From positions 1 to 64,000 of the forward strand of contig CAYQEC010000011.1 of NCBI GenBank assembly GCA_964416425.1: a stretch of DNA of 64,000 bases, given 5' to 3'. Positions 1-8,361 of this stretch are shown in pieces. The first letter of the stretch is position 1. The number at the start of each line of letters is the position of its first letter. This DNA comes from CAYQEC01 sp964416425. GTDB taxonomy: Bacteria; Actinomycetota; Acidimicrobiia; Spongiisociales; UBA5794. A program made the position numbers and the translations under genes. The notes beneath the pieces are model-generated. The model searched no databases. It saw only the letters and a list, made by a program, of their open reading frames with translations, and was not told where the DNA came from.

Positions 1-39
1 GAGGCGGTTGAGCGCCGCCTTCTTGTGTTCCGCTTTCAT
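1..39 (-). CDS. CsoR-family metal-sensing repressor, N-terminal 13 residues only
   Basis: Read on the minus strand from an ATG at 37-39, the codons give MKAEHKKAALNRL and run off the window edge. This matches the usual opening of CsoR/FrmR-type repressors, where a short Lys/His-rich lead is followed by a helix ending LNRLRRIEGQ. CsoR proteins bind Cu(I) (relatives sense Ni, formaldehyde or sulfide) and release operator DNA. The palindrome immediately upstream resembles the known mycobacterial CsoR operator and supports the call. Only the first 13 codons are visible, so the metal-ligand Cys and His residues cannot be checked. Confidence 0.6.
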   Translation of the reverse strand, partial: MKAEHKKAALNRL

Positions 40-56
40 GCGCGTCAGCATAGCAG

Positions 57-75
57 ACCCCACCCCGGGTGGGGT
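57..75. promoter_or_regulatory. CsoR-type operator palindrome
   Basis: ACCCCACCCCGGGTGGGGT is a perfect 9-1-9 inverted repeat (arms 57-65 and 67-75 around C66), followed by TGGGG. It sits 18-36 bases upstream of the minus-strand start codon at 39. From memory, the Mycobacterium tuberculosis csoR operator has the same CCCACCCC...GTGGGGTGGG pattern. Autoregulation by the adjacent CsoR-like protein is inferred. Confidence 0.6.
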
Positions 76-358
76 GGGGCAAAGGTAGGTACGGGCCAGC
101 CATGGAGCGAGCATGAGGCGAACGACCAGGTTGCGTCCGAGTGGTCGGCATGGCAGCCGGTTGGCCCTGGGTGTACTGGCGCGGTCAGGCTGTTCCGTAA
201 CGGGTGACCGCAAGAGGTGGCCGGTGACCCGCGCGCGGTACCAAGAAGTCAGATAGAGGCCTCGAAGCTCGAATCATTGTCGGCCCGGGGACATGTTGCC
301 GTCAGCCAGTTTCGGAGTACCGTTGCTGTGGGTTCAGATTCTGGCTGGAGGGGGTACG

Positions 359-3259
359 GTGACTCGGAGAGTGCTCAGGGCTAGCGGCTTCGCTGTTATC
401 ACCGCGGTAGTGGTGATAATATCGTCGGCTCGTGTAGGTGAAACGGCGTTGGCTGACGTTGGGTCGACGGCGAGAGTCAGTGTTGGAATCGACGGAGCTG
501 AGGCCAACAGCTCTTCGATGGGTGCTTCGGTTTCGGCCGATGGTCGGTATGTGGCGTTCTATTCGGGGGCGTCGAACCTGGTGGCCGATGATACCAACAA
601 CACCTCTGATGTGTTCTTGCGTGATCGGGTGTTGGGGGTGACTGAGCGTGTCAGTATTGGCAGTGACGGGTCCGAGGCCAACGGCTACTCGGGGGGACCT
701 GCGATATCTGGTGATGGTCGGTTCGTAGCCTTCGCCTCAGGTGCGACGAATCTGGTCTTTGGGGACACGAACGACCTTGAGGATCTGTTTGTGCGTGATC
801 GGGTGTTGGGGGTGACTGAGCGTGTCAGTATTGGCAGTGACGGGTCCGAGGCCAACGCGAATTCGTCTTTACCTTCGTTGTCTTCCGATGGTCGACACGT
901 GGCCTTTGAATCGGGGGCGTCGAATCTGGTGGAAGGTGACACTAACGCTGTTGGTGACGTGTTCGTACATGACCGGGTGTTGGGAGTGACGGAGTTGGTG
1001 AGTATCGGAGGCGGTCGTACTCAAGCCAATGATTACTCGACGAGACCTTCGATGTCTGGTGATGGCCAGTATGTGGCCTTCGAGTCGCGTGCAACGAACC
1101 TGGTAGCTGACAATTCGAACAGCAAGGGCGTGTTTGTGCGTGATCGGCTGTCGAATGTGACTGAGCGTGTGAGCGTTGGTAACGATGGGACCCAAGCCGA
1201 CGGCGACTCGTGGGGACCTGCGATATCTGGTGATGGTCGGTTCGTCGCCTTCCCATCTGCCGCGACAAACCTGGTCTTTGGGGACACGAACGACCTTGAG
1301 GATCTGTTTGTGCGTGATCGGGTGTTGGGGGTGACCGAGCGTGTCAGTGTTCGCAGTGGTGGTACCCAGGCCAACGGCGAGTCGTACTACCCGTCGATGT
1401 CTTTCGACGGTCGATACGTAGCCTTTGAATCGTGGGCGTCGAATCTGGTTACCGGTGACACGAGCGCTTTCGGTGATGTGTTCGTGCATGATCTGGGTGC
1501 GTCAACGAGCGTTAGTCGCGTCGCGGCTCTCGGCGATTCGTTCACGTCCGGGGAAGGGGCGGGATACGTGGGGTTTGAGGATCCGAGCCTGTACCTTGTC
1601 GGGACGGCGACCTCTCTGAATGGTTGCCACCGTTCGCACACCGCCTACGGGCAACGCATCAGGAACGCTTTTGGTGTAGCCGACGAGGATTTCTTGTTCG
1701 TTGCTTGCTCCGGAGCGAGGACAGACCACCTCTTGGAGGAAGGCAAGTGGGCCTCTTCACCTCCGGGGGTATCGGGCGCGCAACCGCAAGTCGTCGAACT
1801 TGCCAAGTTTCAGACAGACGGAGACGTCGATCTTGCCCTGCTTGGCGTCGGTGGGAACGATGTTGGTTTCGCCGATATCTTGGCAGCTTGCGTTTTCGAG
1901 AGGACGGCGTGTAGCGCTGCCGAGCGTCCCCTTGTGGCCAACACGATCAATGCGGTGTTCCCTCGACTCGTTGACACCTACAAGGCGGTCAGGGCAGCGG
2001 CACCCTCGGCTGAGGTGTACGTGATGGGCTATCCACAATTCCTCAATCCCTCCGTGTCGTGCCTTGCCACTGTCGGTCTTTCAAGTACTGAGCGCAGCTG
2101 GATGAGGGATCGAGTCACGCAGCTGAACGATGTCATTGAGCTCGCAACGGAGGCAGCCGGGGTTCACTTTGTCGACATCGAAGACGTCCTCGAACCTGAC
2201 GAACTCGTCTGTGGATCGGACGCAAAGGTTCATGGGATCATCGCTCATGTTGCGTGGTTGCCTGTGCTTGTCGAATCGTTTCATCCGACGGCCGAGGGTC
2301 ACGAGGTCTTCGCGGAGGCGTTCTTCGCTCAGTACCCGCAGCTGGGTGAGAATCCCAACCCTTCTCCCGCATTCGTGGCTCCGCCGGAAGTCGTGGGCCC
2401 GGGTATCCAGTTCGGATCGATGACGGTCGCCGACGGCCGAGTGGTACGCAAGATCGGAGACGAAGTGCTCATGACGATGCCCGGCTTCGAGCCGGGATCA
2501 ACGGTTACAGTCGGCACCTACTCCGAGTACGAGCCATACGGGGTATTCGAAGTGGACGGTTCGGGCACGCTCGCCTTCGCCTATCGGGTGCCGGTGGAGA
2601 TCGAGCCGGGACAACACACCATCGAGGCAGTTGGGACCGCCGAATCAGGGGACACCCTGATTGCTGCGACGGCGCTGATCATCATGGACGCTGGCGGAAC
2701 CTTCACTGACGATGACGGGAACGTTCATGAGCCCGCCATCGAAGGGATCGCCTTTTCAGGGATCACCCGGGGCTGTAATCCGCCGGCCAATGATCACTAC
2801 TGCCCGGATGGTTCGGTGACGAGGGGTCAGATGGCGGCGTTCTTGGCGCGGGCGCTGAGGCTCGCCGATGACGGTGGGGGCAGTGCGTTTGTCGATGACG
2901 ACGATTCGGTGTTTGAGGCTGATATCGCCAGACTGGCGGCGGCGGGGATCACCCGGGGCTGCAATCCTCCCACCAACGACCGGTTCTGTCCCGGCGGCAA
3001 CGTCACTCGGGGTCAGATGGCGGCGTTCTTGGTGCGGGCGTTGGGGCTGGCCGATGACGGTGGGGGCAGTGCGTTTGTCGATGACGACGATTCGGTGTTT
3101 GAGGCTGATATCGCCAGACTGGCGGCGGCGGGGATCACTCGGGGCTGTAATCCGCCAGCGAATGATCACTACTGTCCCGACGATCCGGTGACCCGTGCCC
3201 AGATGGCAACGTTCCTTGTGCGCGGCCTCAATCTTGCCACGATCGTTCCTCCTGAGTAG
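359..3259 (+). CDS. Secreted GDSL/SGNH hydrolase with PD40-type propeller repeats and C-terminal surface repeats
   Basis: About 966 residues. GTG at 359 is preferred over an ATG at 293 because GGAGG (347-351) lies 7 bases before it and the protein then opens with a typical signal peptide (TRRVL, then a hydrophobic stretch). Residues about 40-380 hold six PD40/TolB-like blades (repeats of SxDGRYVAF, ASNLV, GDVFVRDRVLGVTERVS). Residues about 385-665 are an SGNH hydrolase: ALGDSFTSGEG nucleophile block, GVGGND block and SFHPTAEGH histidine block, resembling actinomycete secreted esterases. After a linker, three repeats with GCNPPxNDxYCP and VTRGQMAAFLxRAL close the protein; these look like SLH-like wall-attachment modules. 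Substrate unknown. Several blades are near-identical in DNA, pointing to recent internal duplication or conversion. Confidence 0.85.
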   Translation: MTRRVLRASGFAVITAVVVIISSARVGETALADVGSTARVSVGIDGAEANSSSMGASVSADGRYVAFYSGASNLVADDTNNTSDVFLRDRVLGVTERVSIGSDGSEANGYSGGPAISGDGRFVAFASGATNLVFGDTNDLEDLFVRDRVLGVTERVSIGSDGSEANANSSLPSLSSDGRHVAFESGASNLVEGDTNAVGDVFVHDRVLGVTELVSIGGGRTQANDYSTRPSMSGDGQYVAFESRATNLVADNSNSKGVFVRDRLSNVTERVSVGNDGTQADGDSWGPAISGDGRFVAFPSAATNLVFGDTNDLEDLFVRDRVLGVTERVSVRSGGTQANGESYYPSMSFDGRYVAFESWASNLVTGDTSAFGDVFVHDLGASTSVSRVAALGDSFTSGEGAGYVGFEDPSLYLVGTATSLNGCHRSHTAYGQRIRNAFGVADEDFLFVACSGARTDHLLEEGKWASSPPGVSGAQPQVVELAKFQTDGDVDLALLGVGGNDVGFADILAACVFERTACSAAERPLVANTINAVFPRLVDTYKAVRAAAPSAEVYVMGYPQFLNPSVSCLATVGLSSTERSWMRDRVTQLNDVIELATEAAGVHFVDIEDVLEPDELVCGSDAKVHGIIAHVAWLPVLVESFHPTAEGHEVFAEAFFAQYPQLGENPNPSPAFVAPPEVVGPGIQFGSMTVADGRVVRKIGDEVLMTMPGFEPGSTVTVGTYSEYEPYGVFEVDGSGTLAFAYRVPVEIEPGQHTIEAVGTAESGDTLIAATALIIMDAGGTFTDDDGNVHEPAIEGIAFSGITRGCNPPANDHYCPDGSVTRGQMAAFLARALRLADDGGGSAFVDDDDSVFEADIARLAAAGITRGCNPPTNDRFCPGGNVTRGQMAAFLVRALGLADDGGGSAFVDDDDSVFEADIARLAAAGITRGCNPPANDHYCPDDPVTRAQMATFLVRGLNLATIVPPE
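619..857 (+). repeat. Identical 65-bp direct repeat, copies 619-683 and 793-857
   Basis: Two copies of the same 65 bases, offset by 174 bases (58 codons, one blade), lie within the propeller-encoding part of the GDSL gene. They encode the segment covering RDRVLGVTERVSIGSDGSEA. A second identical 65-bp pair lies at 752-816 and 1271-1335, offset by 519 bases. Perfect identity across synonymous sites implies recent duplication or gene conversion. Confidence 0.9.
2864..3138 (+). repeat. Identical 89-bp direct repeat, copies 2864-2952 and 3050-3138
   Basis: Two identical 89-base copies, offset by 186 bases (62 codons), encode the joint between consecutive C-terminal surface repeats, including FVDDDDSVFEADIARLAAAG. 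They could recombine to add or remove one repeat module. Confidence 0.9.
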
Positions 3260-3400
3260 TGGTCACCAACACCGATGGCGAAGGACGTCGGCCGCGTGCG
3301 ATTCGTTCATTCGAGAGAGCAGCGAATCATCGTCTTCAGATTGACACGGTGTGGCCGCAGGGAGGGACTCTGTGAGCCATTTCTGCGTGAAGCGCGCTAG

Positions 3401-3463
3401 ATGAACCTATCCCGAGGTCAGACGGCGGTGTTTGTGCGCGCCATCCGCTGGATGGAGGCAGGT
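3401..3463 (+). pseudogene. Possible relic of a VTRGQMAAFL-type surface repeat
   Basis: A short frame reads NLSRGQTAVFVRAIRWMEAG, which resembles the VTRGQMAAFLVRALGL core of the upstream protein's C-terminal repeats. It lies 140 bases beyond that gene's stop, with no start or neighbouring repeat. It may be a leftover of a longer or duplicated surface protein, but the match is short and could be chance. The rest of 3260-3503 holds nothing I recognise. Confidence 0.3.
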
Positions 3464-3503
3464 GCGGCCAAGGCCCCGCCGCCACCTGATAGCTTGGGCG
3501 CCT

Positions 3504-4457
3504 ATGGAGATCTACGACGACATCGTGGCCGCCATCGGGCACACGCCGCTGGTGCGGCTGGGTCGTATCCACCCGGCGGGGAACCTGGTCGCCAAGGTGG
3601 AGTTCGTCAGCCCCGGCGGCTCGGTCAAGGACCGCATCGCCCTCGGTATGATCGAGCGGGCCGAGCAGAACGGCTGGCTGGTGCCTGGCGGCACGATCGT
3701 CGAGCCCACCAGCGGCAACACCGGGGTCGGCATCGCCATGGTGGCTGCCCTCAAGGGCTACAAGCTGGTGGCCGTCATGGCGGACAAGCAGTCGAAGGAG
3801 AAGCAGGACCTGCTGCGGGCCTACGGCGCCGAGGTGGTGGTGTGTCCCACCGACGTCCCGCCCGACGACCCGGAGTCGTACTATTCGGTGGCCGACCGCC
3901 TCACCCGGGAGATCCCCGACGCCTACCGCCCCGACCAGTACTCCAACCCGGCCAACCCGCAGGCTCATTACGAGCAGACCGGGCCCGAGATCTGGGGCCA
4001 GACCGACGGCGAGGTCGGGGCGCTGGTGGTGGGGGTCGGCACCGGCGGCACCATCACGGGGGCCGGGCGCTACCTCAAGGAGCAGAACCCCGACGTCCGG
4101 GTGGTCGGGGTCGACCCGGAGGGCTCGATCTACACCGCCGAGTCGGGGGACGACGTCCGCAGCTACCTCACCGAGGGGGTGGGCGAGGATTTCTGGCCGG
4201 AGACCTTCGACCGGGAAGTCGTCGACCGCTACGAGATGGTCACCGACGCTCAGGCCTTCGCCATGACCCGCCGCCTCGCCGCCGAGGAGGGGATGCTCGC
4301 CGGCGGTTCCTCCGGGATGGCCGTCGAGGGTGCGGCCCGGGTGGCGCGGGAGTGGCCGGAGCGGTTGGTGGTGGTGATCCTCCCCGACTCGGGGCGCAAC
4401 TACCTCTCCAAGCTCTACAACGACGAGTGGCTGCGGCAGCAGGGATTCATCGAGTAG
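3504..4457 (+). CDS. Cystathionine beta-synthase (catalytic core only) / cysteine synthase-like PLP enzyme
   Basis: 317 residues of the fold-type II PLP family. PGGSVKDR carries the Schiff-base lysine near residue 38, EPTSGNTG is the substrate loop near 70, and GVGTGGTITG binds the PLP phosphate near 175. PGGSVKDR and the DYYxPDQYxNPANPxAHYExTGPEIW-like middle resemble cystathionine beta-synthases more than O-acetylserine sulfhydrylases. The protein stops after the core, so the C-terminal CBS regulatory pair seen in longer homologues is absent. ATG 3504 is chosen because MEIYDDIxxxIGHTPLVRL is the family start. It converges on the cystathionine gamma-synthase/lyase gene with 4 bases between stops, giving both transsulfuration steps. 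CysK/CysM activity remains possible. Confidence 0.8.
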   Translation: MEIYDDIVAAIGHTPLVRLGRIHPAGNLVAKVEFVSPGGSVKDRIALGMIERAEQNGWLVPGGTIVEPTSGNTGVGIAMVAALKGYKLVAVMADKQSKEKQDLLRAYGAEVVVCPTDVPPDDPESYYSVADRLTREIPDAYRPDQYSNPANPQAHYEQTGPEIWGQTDGEVGALVVGVGTGGTITGAGRYLKEQNPDVRVVGVDPEGSIYTAESGDDVRSYLTEGVGEDFWPETFDREVVDRYEMVTDAQAFAMTRRLAAEEGMLAGGSSGMAVEGAARVAREWPERLVVVILPDSGRNYLSKLYNDEWLRQQGFIE

Positions 4458-4461
4458 CGGG

Positions 4462-5613
4462 TCACACCCGGTCGAGCGCCTGGGCCAGGTCCTCGACGAG
4501 GTCCTCGACGTCCTCGAGCCCCACCGACAGCCGTACCAGCCCGTCGCTGATCCCGACCCGGAGCCGCTCCTCACGGTCGATCCCGGCGTGGGTCATCGTG
4601 ACCGGGTGGGTGATGAGCGACTCGACCGAGCCGAGGTTCTCGGCCAGGGTCCACAGCTCCACCGAGTCCATCAGCCTCTTCCCTGCTTCGAGCCCGCCCT
4701 CCACCTCGAACCACACCATGGCCCCGAACCCGGAGGCCTGGCGGGCGGCGAGGTCGTGCTGGGGGAACGACGCCAGTCCGGGGTAGCCCACCCGGGTCAC
4801 CTTGGGATGGGCTTCGAGGAAGCGGGCGATCTCCATGGCGTTGGCGGATTGGCGGTCGAGCCGCTCGCTGAGGGTCTTGGAGCCCTGCATCGTGAGCCAG
4901 GCCACCTGCGGCGACATGATGGTGCCGGTGGCGTTGCGGACGAAGGTGATCCGCTCGTACAACTCGGCGCTGCCGCTCACCACCGCCCCGCCGACGGTGG
5001 CGTTGTGGCCGTCGAAGTACTTGGTGGTCGAGTACACCACCAAGTCGGCGCCCAGCGCGAGGGGGCGCTGGTAGTAGGGGGTGAGGAAGGTGTTGTCGAC
5101 CGCATGCGGGATTCCGTGGGCACGGGCGATCTCGGACACGGCGGCGATGTCGGTGAGTTTGAGGGTGGGGTTGGCCGGGGTTTCGGTGAAGACGAGCCGG
5201 GTGGTATCCCGCAGCGCGGCGGCGACATTCGCCGGATCCGAGGTGTCGACGAAGGAGTACTCGACCCCGAAGCGGCGGTAGACCTGGGTCGCCAGGCGGT
5301 GGGTGCCGCCGTAGACGACGTCGGAGACGACGGCGTGGTCGCCGGCGTTGAGCAGGGCGAGCATGACGGCGTTGGTGGCGGCCATCCCCGTGGTGAAGGC
5401 GGCGGTGTCGGCGCCTTCCTCCAGCTCCGTCAGCTTCTCTTCGAGGGCGCGCACGGTCGGGTTGCCGGAGCGGGAGTACGAGTAGCCGGTGCTCATGTAC
5501 TCGTCGATCGAGGGTTGCACGAAGGTGGTCGACTGATGGATCGGGGTCAGGATCGCGCCCGTGGTGGGATCCGGGGTGACCCCGGCATGTACCTGCTTGG
5601 TGCGGAAACGCAT
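4462..5613 (-). CDS. Cystathionine gamma-synthase / gamma-lyase (trans-sulfuration PLP enzyme)
   Basis: 383 residues, the normal length for the Cys/Met metabolism PLP family. Visible motifs are the opening RTKQVHAGxxPDPTTGA, YSYSRSGNPTVRALE, the AVDNTFLTPYYQRPL strand, and YSTTKYFDGHN with the PLP lysine near residue 200. The C-terminal SLGxxESLITHP motif is present. ATG 5613 follows GAGG by a normal spacing and starts at the conserved N-terminus; a longer upstream frame is not supported. Lyase (cystathionine to cysteine) and synthase (O-acyl-homoserine plus cysteine) cannot be told apart here, but the neighbouring beta-synthase makes reverse transsulfuration plausible. Confidence 0.87.
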   Translation of the reverse strand: MRFRTKQVHAGVTPDPTTGAILTPIHQSTTFVQPSIDEYMSTGYSYSRSGNPTVRALEEKLTELEEGADTAAFTTGMAATNAVMLALLNAGDHAVVSDVVYGGTHRLATQVYRRFGVEYSFVDTSDPANVAAALRDTTRLVFTETPANPTLKLTDIAAVSEIARAHGIPHAVDNTFLTPYYQRPLALGADLVVYSTTKYFDGHNATVGGAVVSGSAELYERITFVRNATGTIMSPQVAWLTMQGSKTLSERLDRQSANAMEIARFLEAHPKVTRVGYPGLASFPQHDLAARQASGFGAMVWFEVEGGLEAGKRLMDSVELWTLAENLGSVESLITHPVTMTHAGIDREERLRVGISDGLVRLSVGLEDVEDLVEDLAQALDRV

Positions 5614-5736
5614 CGAACCGTCCTCGGTGAGCCGGTCACCCAAGATAGAGCACGGCCGGCGCGGCGGAGCCGATGCCGCCGTCCGGCCCGGCGAGCAAGG
5701 GCGGAACGGCCCCTCCCAGATGTCGCCATGCGGGTG

Positions 5737-5742
5737 TACCTT
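5737..5742 (+). promoter_or_regulatory. -10-like TACCTT, 7 bases before the ATC-hydrolase ATG
   Basis: TACCTT fits the actinobacterial TANNNT -10 box and ends 7 bases before ATG 5750, with no Shine-Dalgarno between. Transcription would then begin at or next to the A of the start codon (leaderless). Inferred from spacing alone. Confidence 0.45.
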
Positions 5743-5749
5743 CGCGGCC

Positions 5750-6322
5750 ATGAAGGACGAGATCATCGGCGGTGAGATCGTCAGCGACCCGATCCGGGAG
5801 CACTTCGCCTGGTTCGCCGGGATGCGGCCCGTCTCCGACTGCTTCGCGGCGGGGACCACCGAGCACACCATCCTCACCCGCCTCGTCGAGGGGTGGGGGC
5901 GCGACGACACGGCCACCCTGCTGCGGGAACTGTCGGCCGAGTTCGGCGAAGCCGCCTTCGCCGCCGTCGAGCAGTACCTGGCGTTGAACCTGGCGAAGGA
6001 CTGGGGCGAGATCGGGCAACGCGAGGCCCACGACGGCACCGAGATCGACGACTTCATCCGCCTGCTGTGGGATCCATTGCCCGAGTTGGGGTTCGAGTTC
6101 ACCGTGGACCGTGGCGACGACGGCTCGGCGGCGTTCCGGGTGACGAGGTGCCCGATCTTCGAGCTGGCGGAGCGGCTCGGGATGCACGACTGGCTCTACC
6201 GGCTCTCCTGCTACACCGACGAGCACTCCGCCCCCGCTTTCAGCGACTGGATCGTCTTCACCCGTACCAAGACGCTGATGGAGGGCCACGACCACTGCAA
6301 CCACCGGTACCGCTACCGGTAG
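5750..6322 (+). CDS. L-2-amino-thiazoline-4-carboxylate hydrolase family protein
   Basis: 190 residues. The C-terminal half has the family's conserved pattern: TRCPIFELAERLG near residue 131, LSCYTDEHSAPAF near 150 with its Cys-x2-Asp, and the ending TRTKTLMEGHDHCNHRYRYR. The founding members hydrolyse ATC to S-carbamoyl-cysteine/L-cysteine; most homologues are uncharacterised. Location beside two transsulfuration genes makes a role in cysteine supply attractive but unproven. ATG 5750 gives the family-length product, and its likely promoter makes it leaderless. It is divergent from the cystathionine gamma-synthase/lyase gene, 136 bases away. Confidence 0.65.
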   Translation: MKDEIIGGEIVSDPIREHFAWFAGMRPVSDCFAAGTTEHTILTRLVEGWGRDDTATLLRELSAEFGEAAFAAVEQYLALNLAKDWGEIGQREAHDGTEIDDFIRLLWDPLPELGFEFTVDRGDDGSAAFRVTRCPIFELAERLGMHDWLYRLSCYTDEHSAPAFSDWIVFTRTKTLMEGHDHCNHRYRYR

Positions 6323-6357
6323 CTCGCCCTCCTGGGGATGAGGGGTGCGCCTTTCTA

Positions 6358-6597
6358 TCGTCCCCCCTGGGATCAGGGGGGACCAGCGAACGAAGTGAGC
6401 TGAGGGGGGTTCCGTGCAGTTCCCCACCGTGGCTCTCCCCGGCTCGTCTCGCCTCCGGCTGCGCTTCTACGACGCCTTTGCCTACGGCTGAGGAAGACTC
6501 CCCGCACAGCAGGGAGGGTGAGAGGAAGGTGGGGGAGCCATTCTGTCGTCCCCCTGGGATCAGGGGAGACCAGCGAACGAAGTGAGCTGAGGGGGGT
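6358..6597. repeat. Two near-identical ~52-bp intergenic repeats (6358-6410 and 6546-6597)
   Basis: Both copies contain CCCTGGGATCAGGGG, then GACCAGCGAACGAAGTGAGC and TGAGGGGGGT, differing by one C in a C-run and one A/G change. The unit carries its own inverted repeats (CCCCTGG/ATCAGGGG; GCGAACGAAGTGAGC). The 133 bases between them are rich in short arms such as CCTTTGCCTACGGC and have no gene. The pair fills the 294-base gap between two convergent genes, like a dispersed intergenic hairpin (REP/MITE-like) element. Confidence 0.75.
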
Positions 6598-6616
6598 CGC
6601 GGTGCCGGCGACCGCC

Positions 6617-7555
6617 TCAGTCGTTCTCCGGGGCAGGGTCCCCGTCCAGCACGTCGGGTTCGACGTACATCGGCCGGGCGATCGGCACCACGGCGCGCAC
6701 GTTCGCCTCGACCTGGTTGATCGCCTCGGCGAGTTGCGACATGCGGAGCTCCGGATCGAACGCCACCTTCACTCCCACCAGCAGCTCGTCCGGCCCGAGG
6801 TATTGGGTGCGGAGGTGGATCACCCGCTCGACGTGGGGCGAGGTCTCGACGGCGCGCCGGATCGTCTCCTGGGTCTCCGGAAGGGCCGATTCGCCGATGA
6901 GGAGGCCCTTCATCTCGACCGCGAGCACGATGGCGATGAAGCCGAGAAGGGTGCCGATGCAGAGGGTCCCGATGGCGTCCCAAGCCGGGGCATCGGCCAC
7001 CGCGGCGATGGTGACCGCCACGAAGGCGATGGAGAGCCCGATCAGGGCGCCGCTGTCCTCCAGCAGCACCACCGGAAGCTCGGGGACGCGGGCGGTGCGG
7101 ATGAACCCCCACCAGGTGCGGGAGCCCTTGAGCGGGCGCGACTCGCGCATCGCGGTCCGGAACGAGAACCCCTCGAAGACCATGGCGACCGCGAGGATGA
7201 CGAGGGCCCAGCCCAGCGACTCCACCGCGTGGGGATGGCGCAGCTTCTCGATCCCCTCCACCAGCGAGAACAGGGATCCCAGCGAGAACAGGACGAGGGC
7301 CACCACGAAGGCCCAGAAGTAACGCTCCCGCCCGAAACCGAACTGGTGCTCGTCGGTGGCGCGGCGCCGCGCTCTGCGCCCCCCGAGCAGGAGCAGGCCC
7401 TGGTTCCCGGTGTCGGCCACCGAGTGGATGCTCTCGGCGAGCATCGACGAGGAGCCGGTGAAGACGAAGCCGACGAACTTGGCGACCGCGATGCCGAGGT
7501 TGGCGAAGAAGGCGGCGATGATCGACTTGACCCCGTGGTGTTCTCCGTCGGCCAC
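6617..7555 (-). CDS. Cation diffusion facilitator (CDF) family divalent metal exporter
   Basis: About 312 residues with five to six hydrophobic helices in the first 200 residues and a soluble C-terminal domain. Residues about 30-42 read SSSMLAESIHSVADTGNQ, the CDF signature with the HxxxD metal pair. A second metal site and a cytoplasmic ferredoxin-like domain (EVKGLL..., HVERVIHLRTQYLG, then VKVAFD) follow. CDF proteins export Zn, Co, Ni, Fe or Mn using protons. Several in-frame GTGs exist at 7555, 7561 and 7564; 7555 is chosen because GGAAGG lies about 8 bases upstream. It follows the Ni/Co uptake operon by 62 bases on the same strand, suggesting balanced uptake and efflux. Confidence 0.83.
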   Translation of the reverse strand: MADGEHHGVKSIIAAFFANLGIAVAKFVGFVFTGSSSMLAESIHSVADTGNQGLLLLGGRRARRRATDEHQFGFGRERYFWAFVVALVLFSLGSLFSLVEGIEKLRHPHAVESLGWALVILAVAMVFEGFSFRTAMRESRPLKGSRTWWGFIRTARVPELPVVLLEDSGALIGLSIAFVAVTIAAVADAPAWDAIGTLCIGTLLGFIAIVLAVEMKGLLIGESALPETQETIRRAVETSPHVERVIHLRTQYLGPDELLVGVKVAFDPELRMSQLAEAINQVEANVRAVVPIARPMYVEPDVLDGDPAPEND

Positions 7556-7617
7556 CGTCACCACCTTCCGTTCGCTTTGTCGGGGCAGGTTACGCGATGG
7601 CGGGGGGTCCGGTCCTG

Positions 7618-8361
7618 TCAGCCGACCAGGCTGGTGTCGAACCCGTAGGGCAGCTCGAGCCGGTGGGATCGCAGCAGGTCGCCGTCCCCCAGCAGTAGGC
7701 GGGTGGCACCGTCGGCGACGATCCGCCCCCGGTCGATGATGACCGATCGCTCGCACAGCTCGAGGGCGTAGGGGAGGTCGTGGGTGACGATGAGCTGGGT
7801 GAGATCGAGGCCTCGCAGGATGCCGCTCAGCTCGCGCCGGGTCGCCGGGTCGAGGTTCGAGGTCGGCTCGTCGAAGACCAGGATCTCGGGCTCCATGGCG
7901 AGCACCCCGGCGATCGCCACCCTCCGCTTCTGACCGAAGGAGAGGTGGTTGGGGGGTCGGTCGGCGAGGTCGGCGACTTCGACCGCTGCCAGCGCGGTGT
8001 GGATCCTGGCATCGAGCGCGGCGCCTTCCAGCCCGAGGTTCTGGGGCCCGAACGCCACGTCCTCCCACACGGTCGGCATGAAGAGCTGATCGTCGGGGTC
8101 CTGGAACACCACTCCGACCCGGCGCCGGATCTCCATCACGGTGTCGCGCGTCAGGGGCAGACCGGAGACGTTCACCGTGCCCTGTTGGGGGAGGTGGATG
8201 CCGTTCATGTGGAGGATGAGGGTGGTCTTGCCGGCGCCGTTGGGACCGAGCAGGGCGATGCGCTCGCCGGGGTGGATGTGGAGGTTGATGTCGTGGAGGG
8301 CGGCGGTGCCGTCGGGATAGACGAAGGAGAGGCCGGCGACCGCGATGGTGGGCTCGCTCAC
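7618..8361 (-). CDS. cbiO: ECF transporter ATPase for Ni/Co (CbiO-like)
   Basis: 247 residues. Walker A GPNGAGKT is near residue 42, the Q-loop VVFQDPDDQLF near 85, the signature LSFGQKRR near 140, and Walker B ILVFDEPTSNLD near 160 with VTHD after it. FQDPDDQLF is typical of ECF-class ATPases. GTG 8361 overlaps the cbiQ stop by 4 bases (translational coupling) and starts at the family N-terminus; an upstream longer frame is not needed. It powers metal uptake with CbiQ and CbiM. Confidence 0.9.
   Translation of the reverse strand: MSEPTIAVAGLSFVYPDGTAALHDINLHIHPGERIALLGPNGAGKTTLILHMNGIHLPQQGTVNVSGLPLTRDTVMEIRRRVGVVFQDPDDQLFMPTVWEDVAFGPQNLGLEGAALDARIHTALAAVEVADLADRPPNHLSFGQKRRVAIAGVLAMEPEILVFDEPTSNLDPATRRELSGILRGLDLTQLIVTHDLPYALELCERSVIIDRGRIVADGATRLLLGDGDLLRSHRLELPYGFDTSLVG

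Noticed and set aside
293..358. ATG start at 293 for the GDSL-hydrolase gene
   Set aside because: GTG 359 has GGAGG at ideal spacing and begins the signal peptide.
602..1500. CRISPR-like regular repeats
   Set aside because: The repeats are in-frame propeller blades of one protein, with codon-multiple offsets and no variable spacers.
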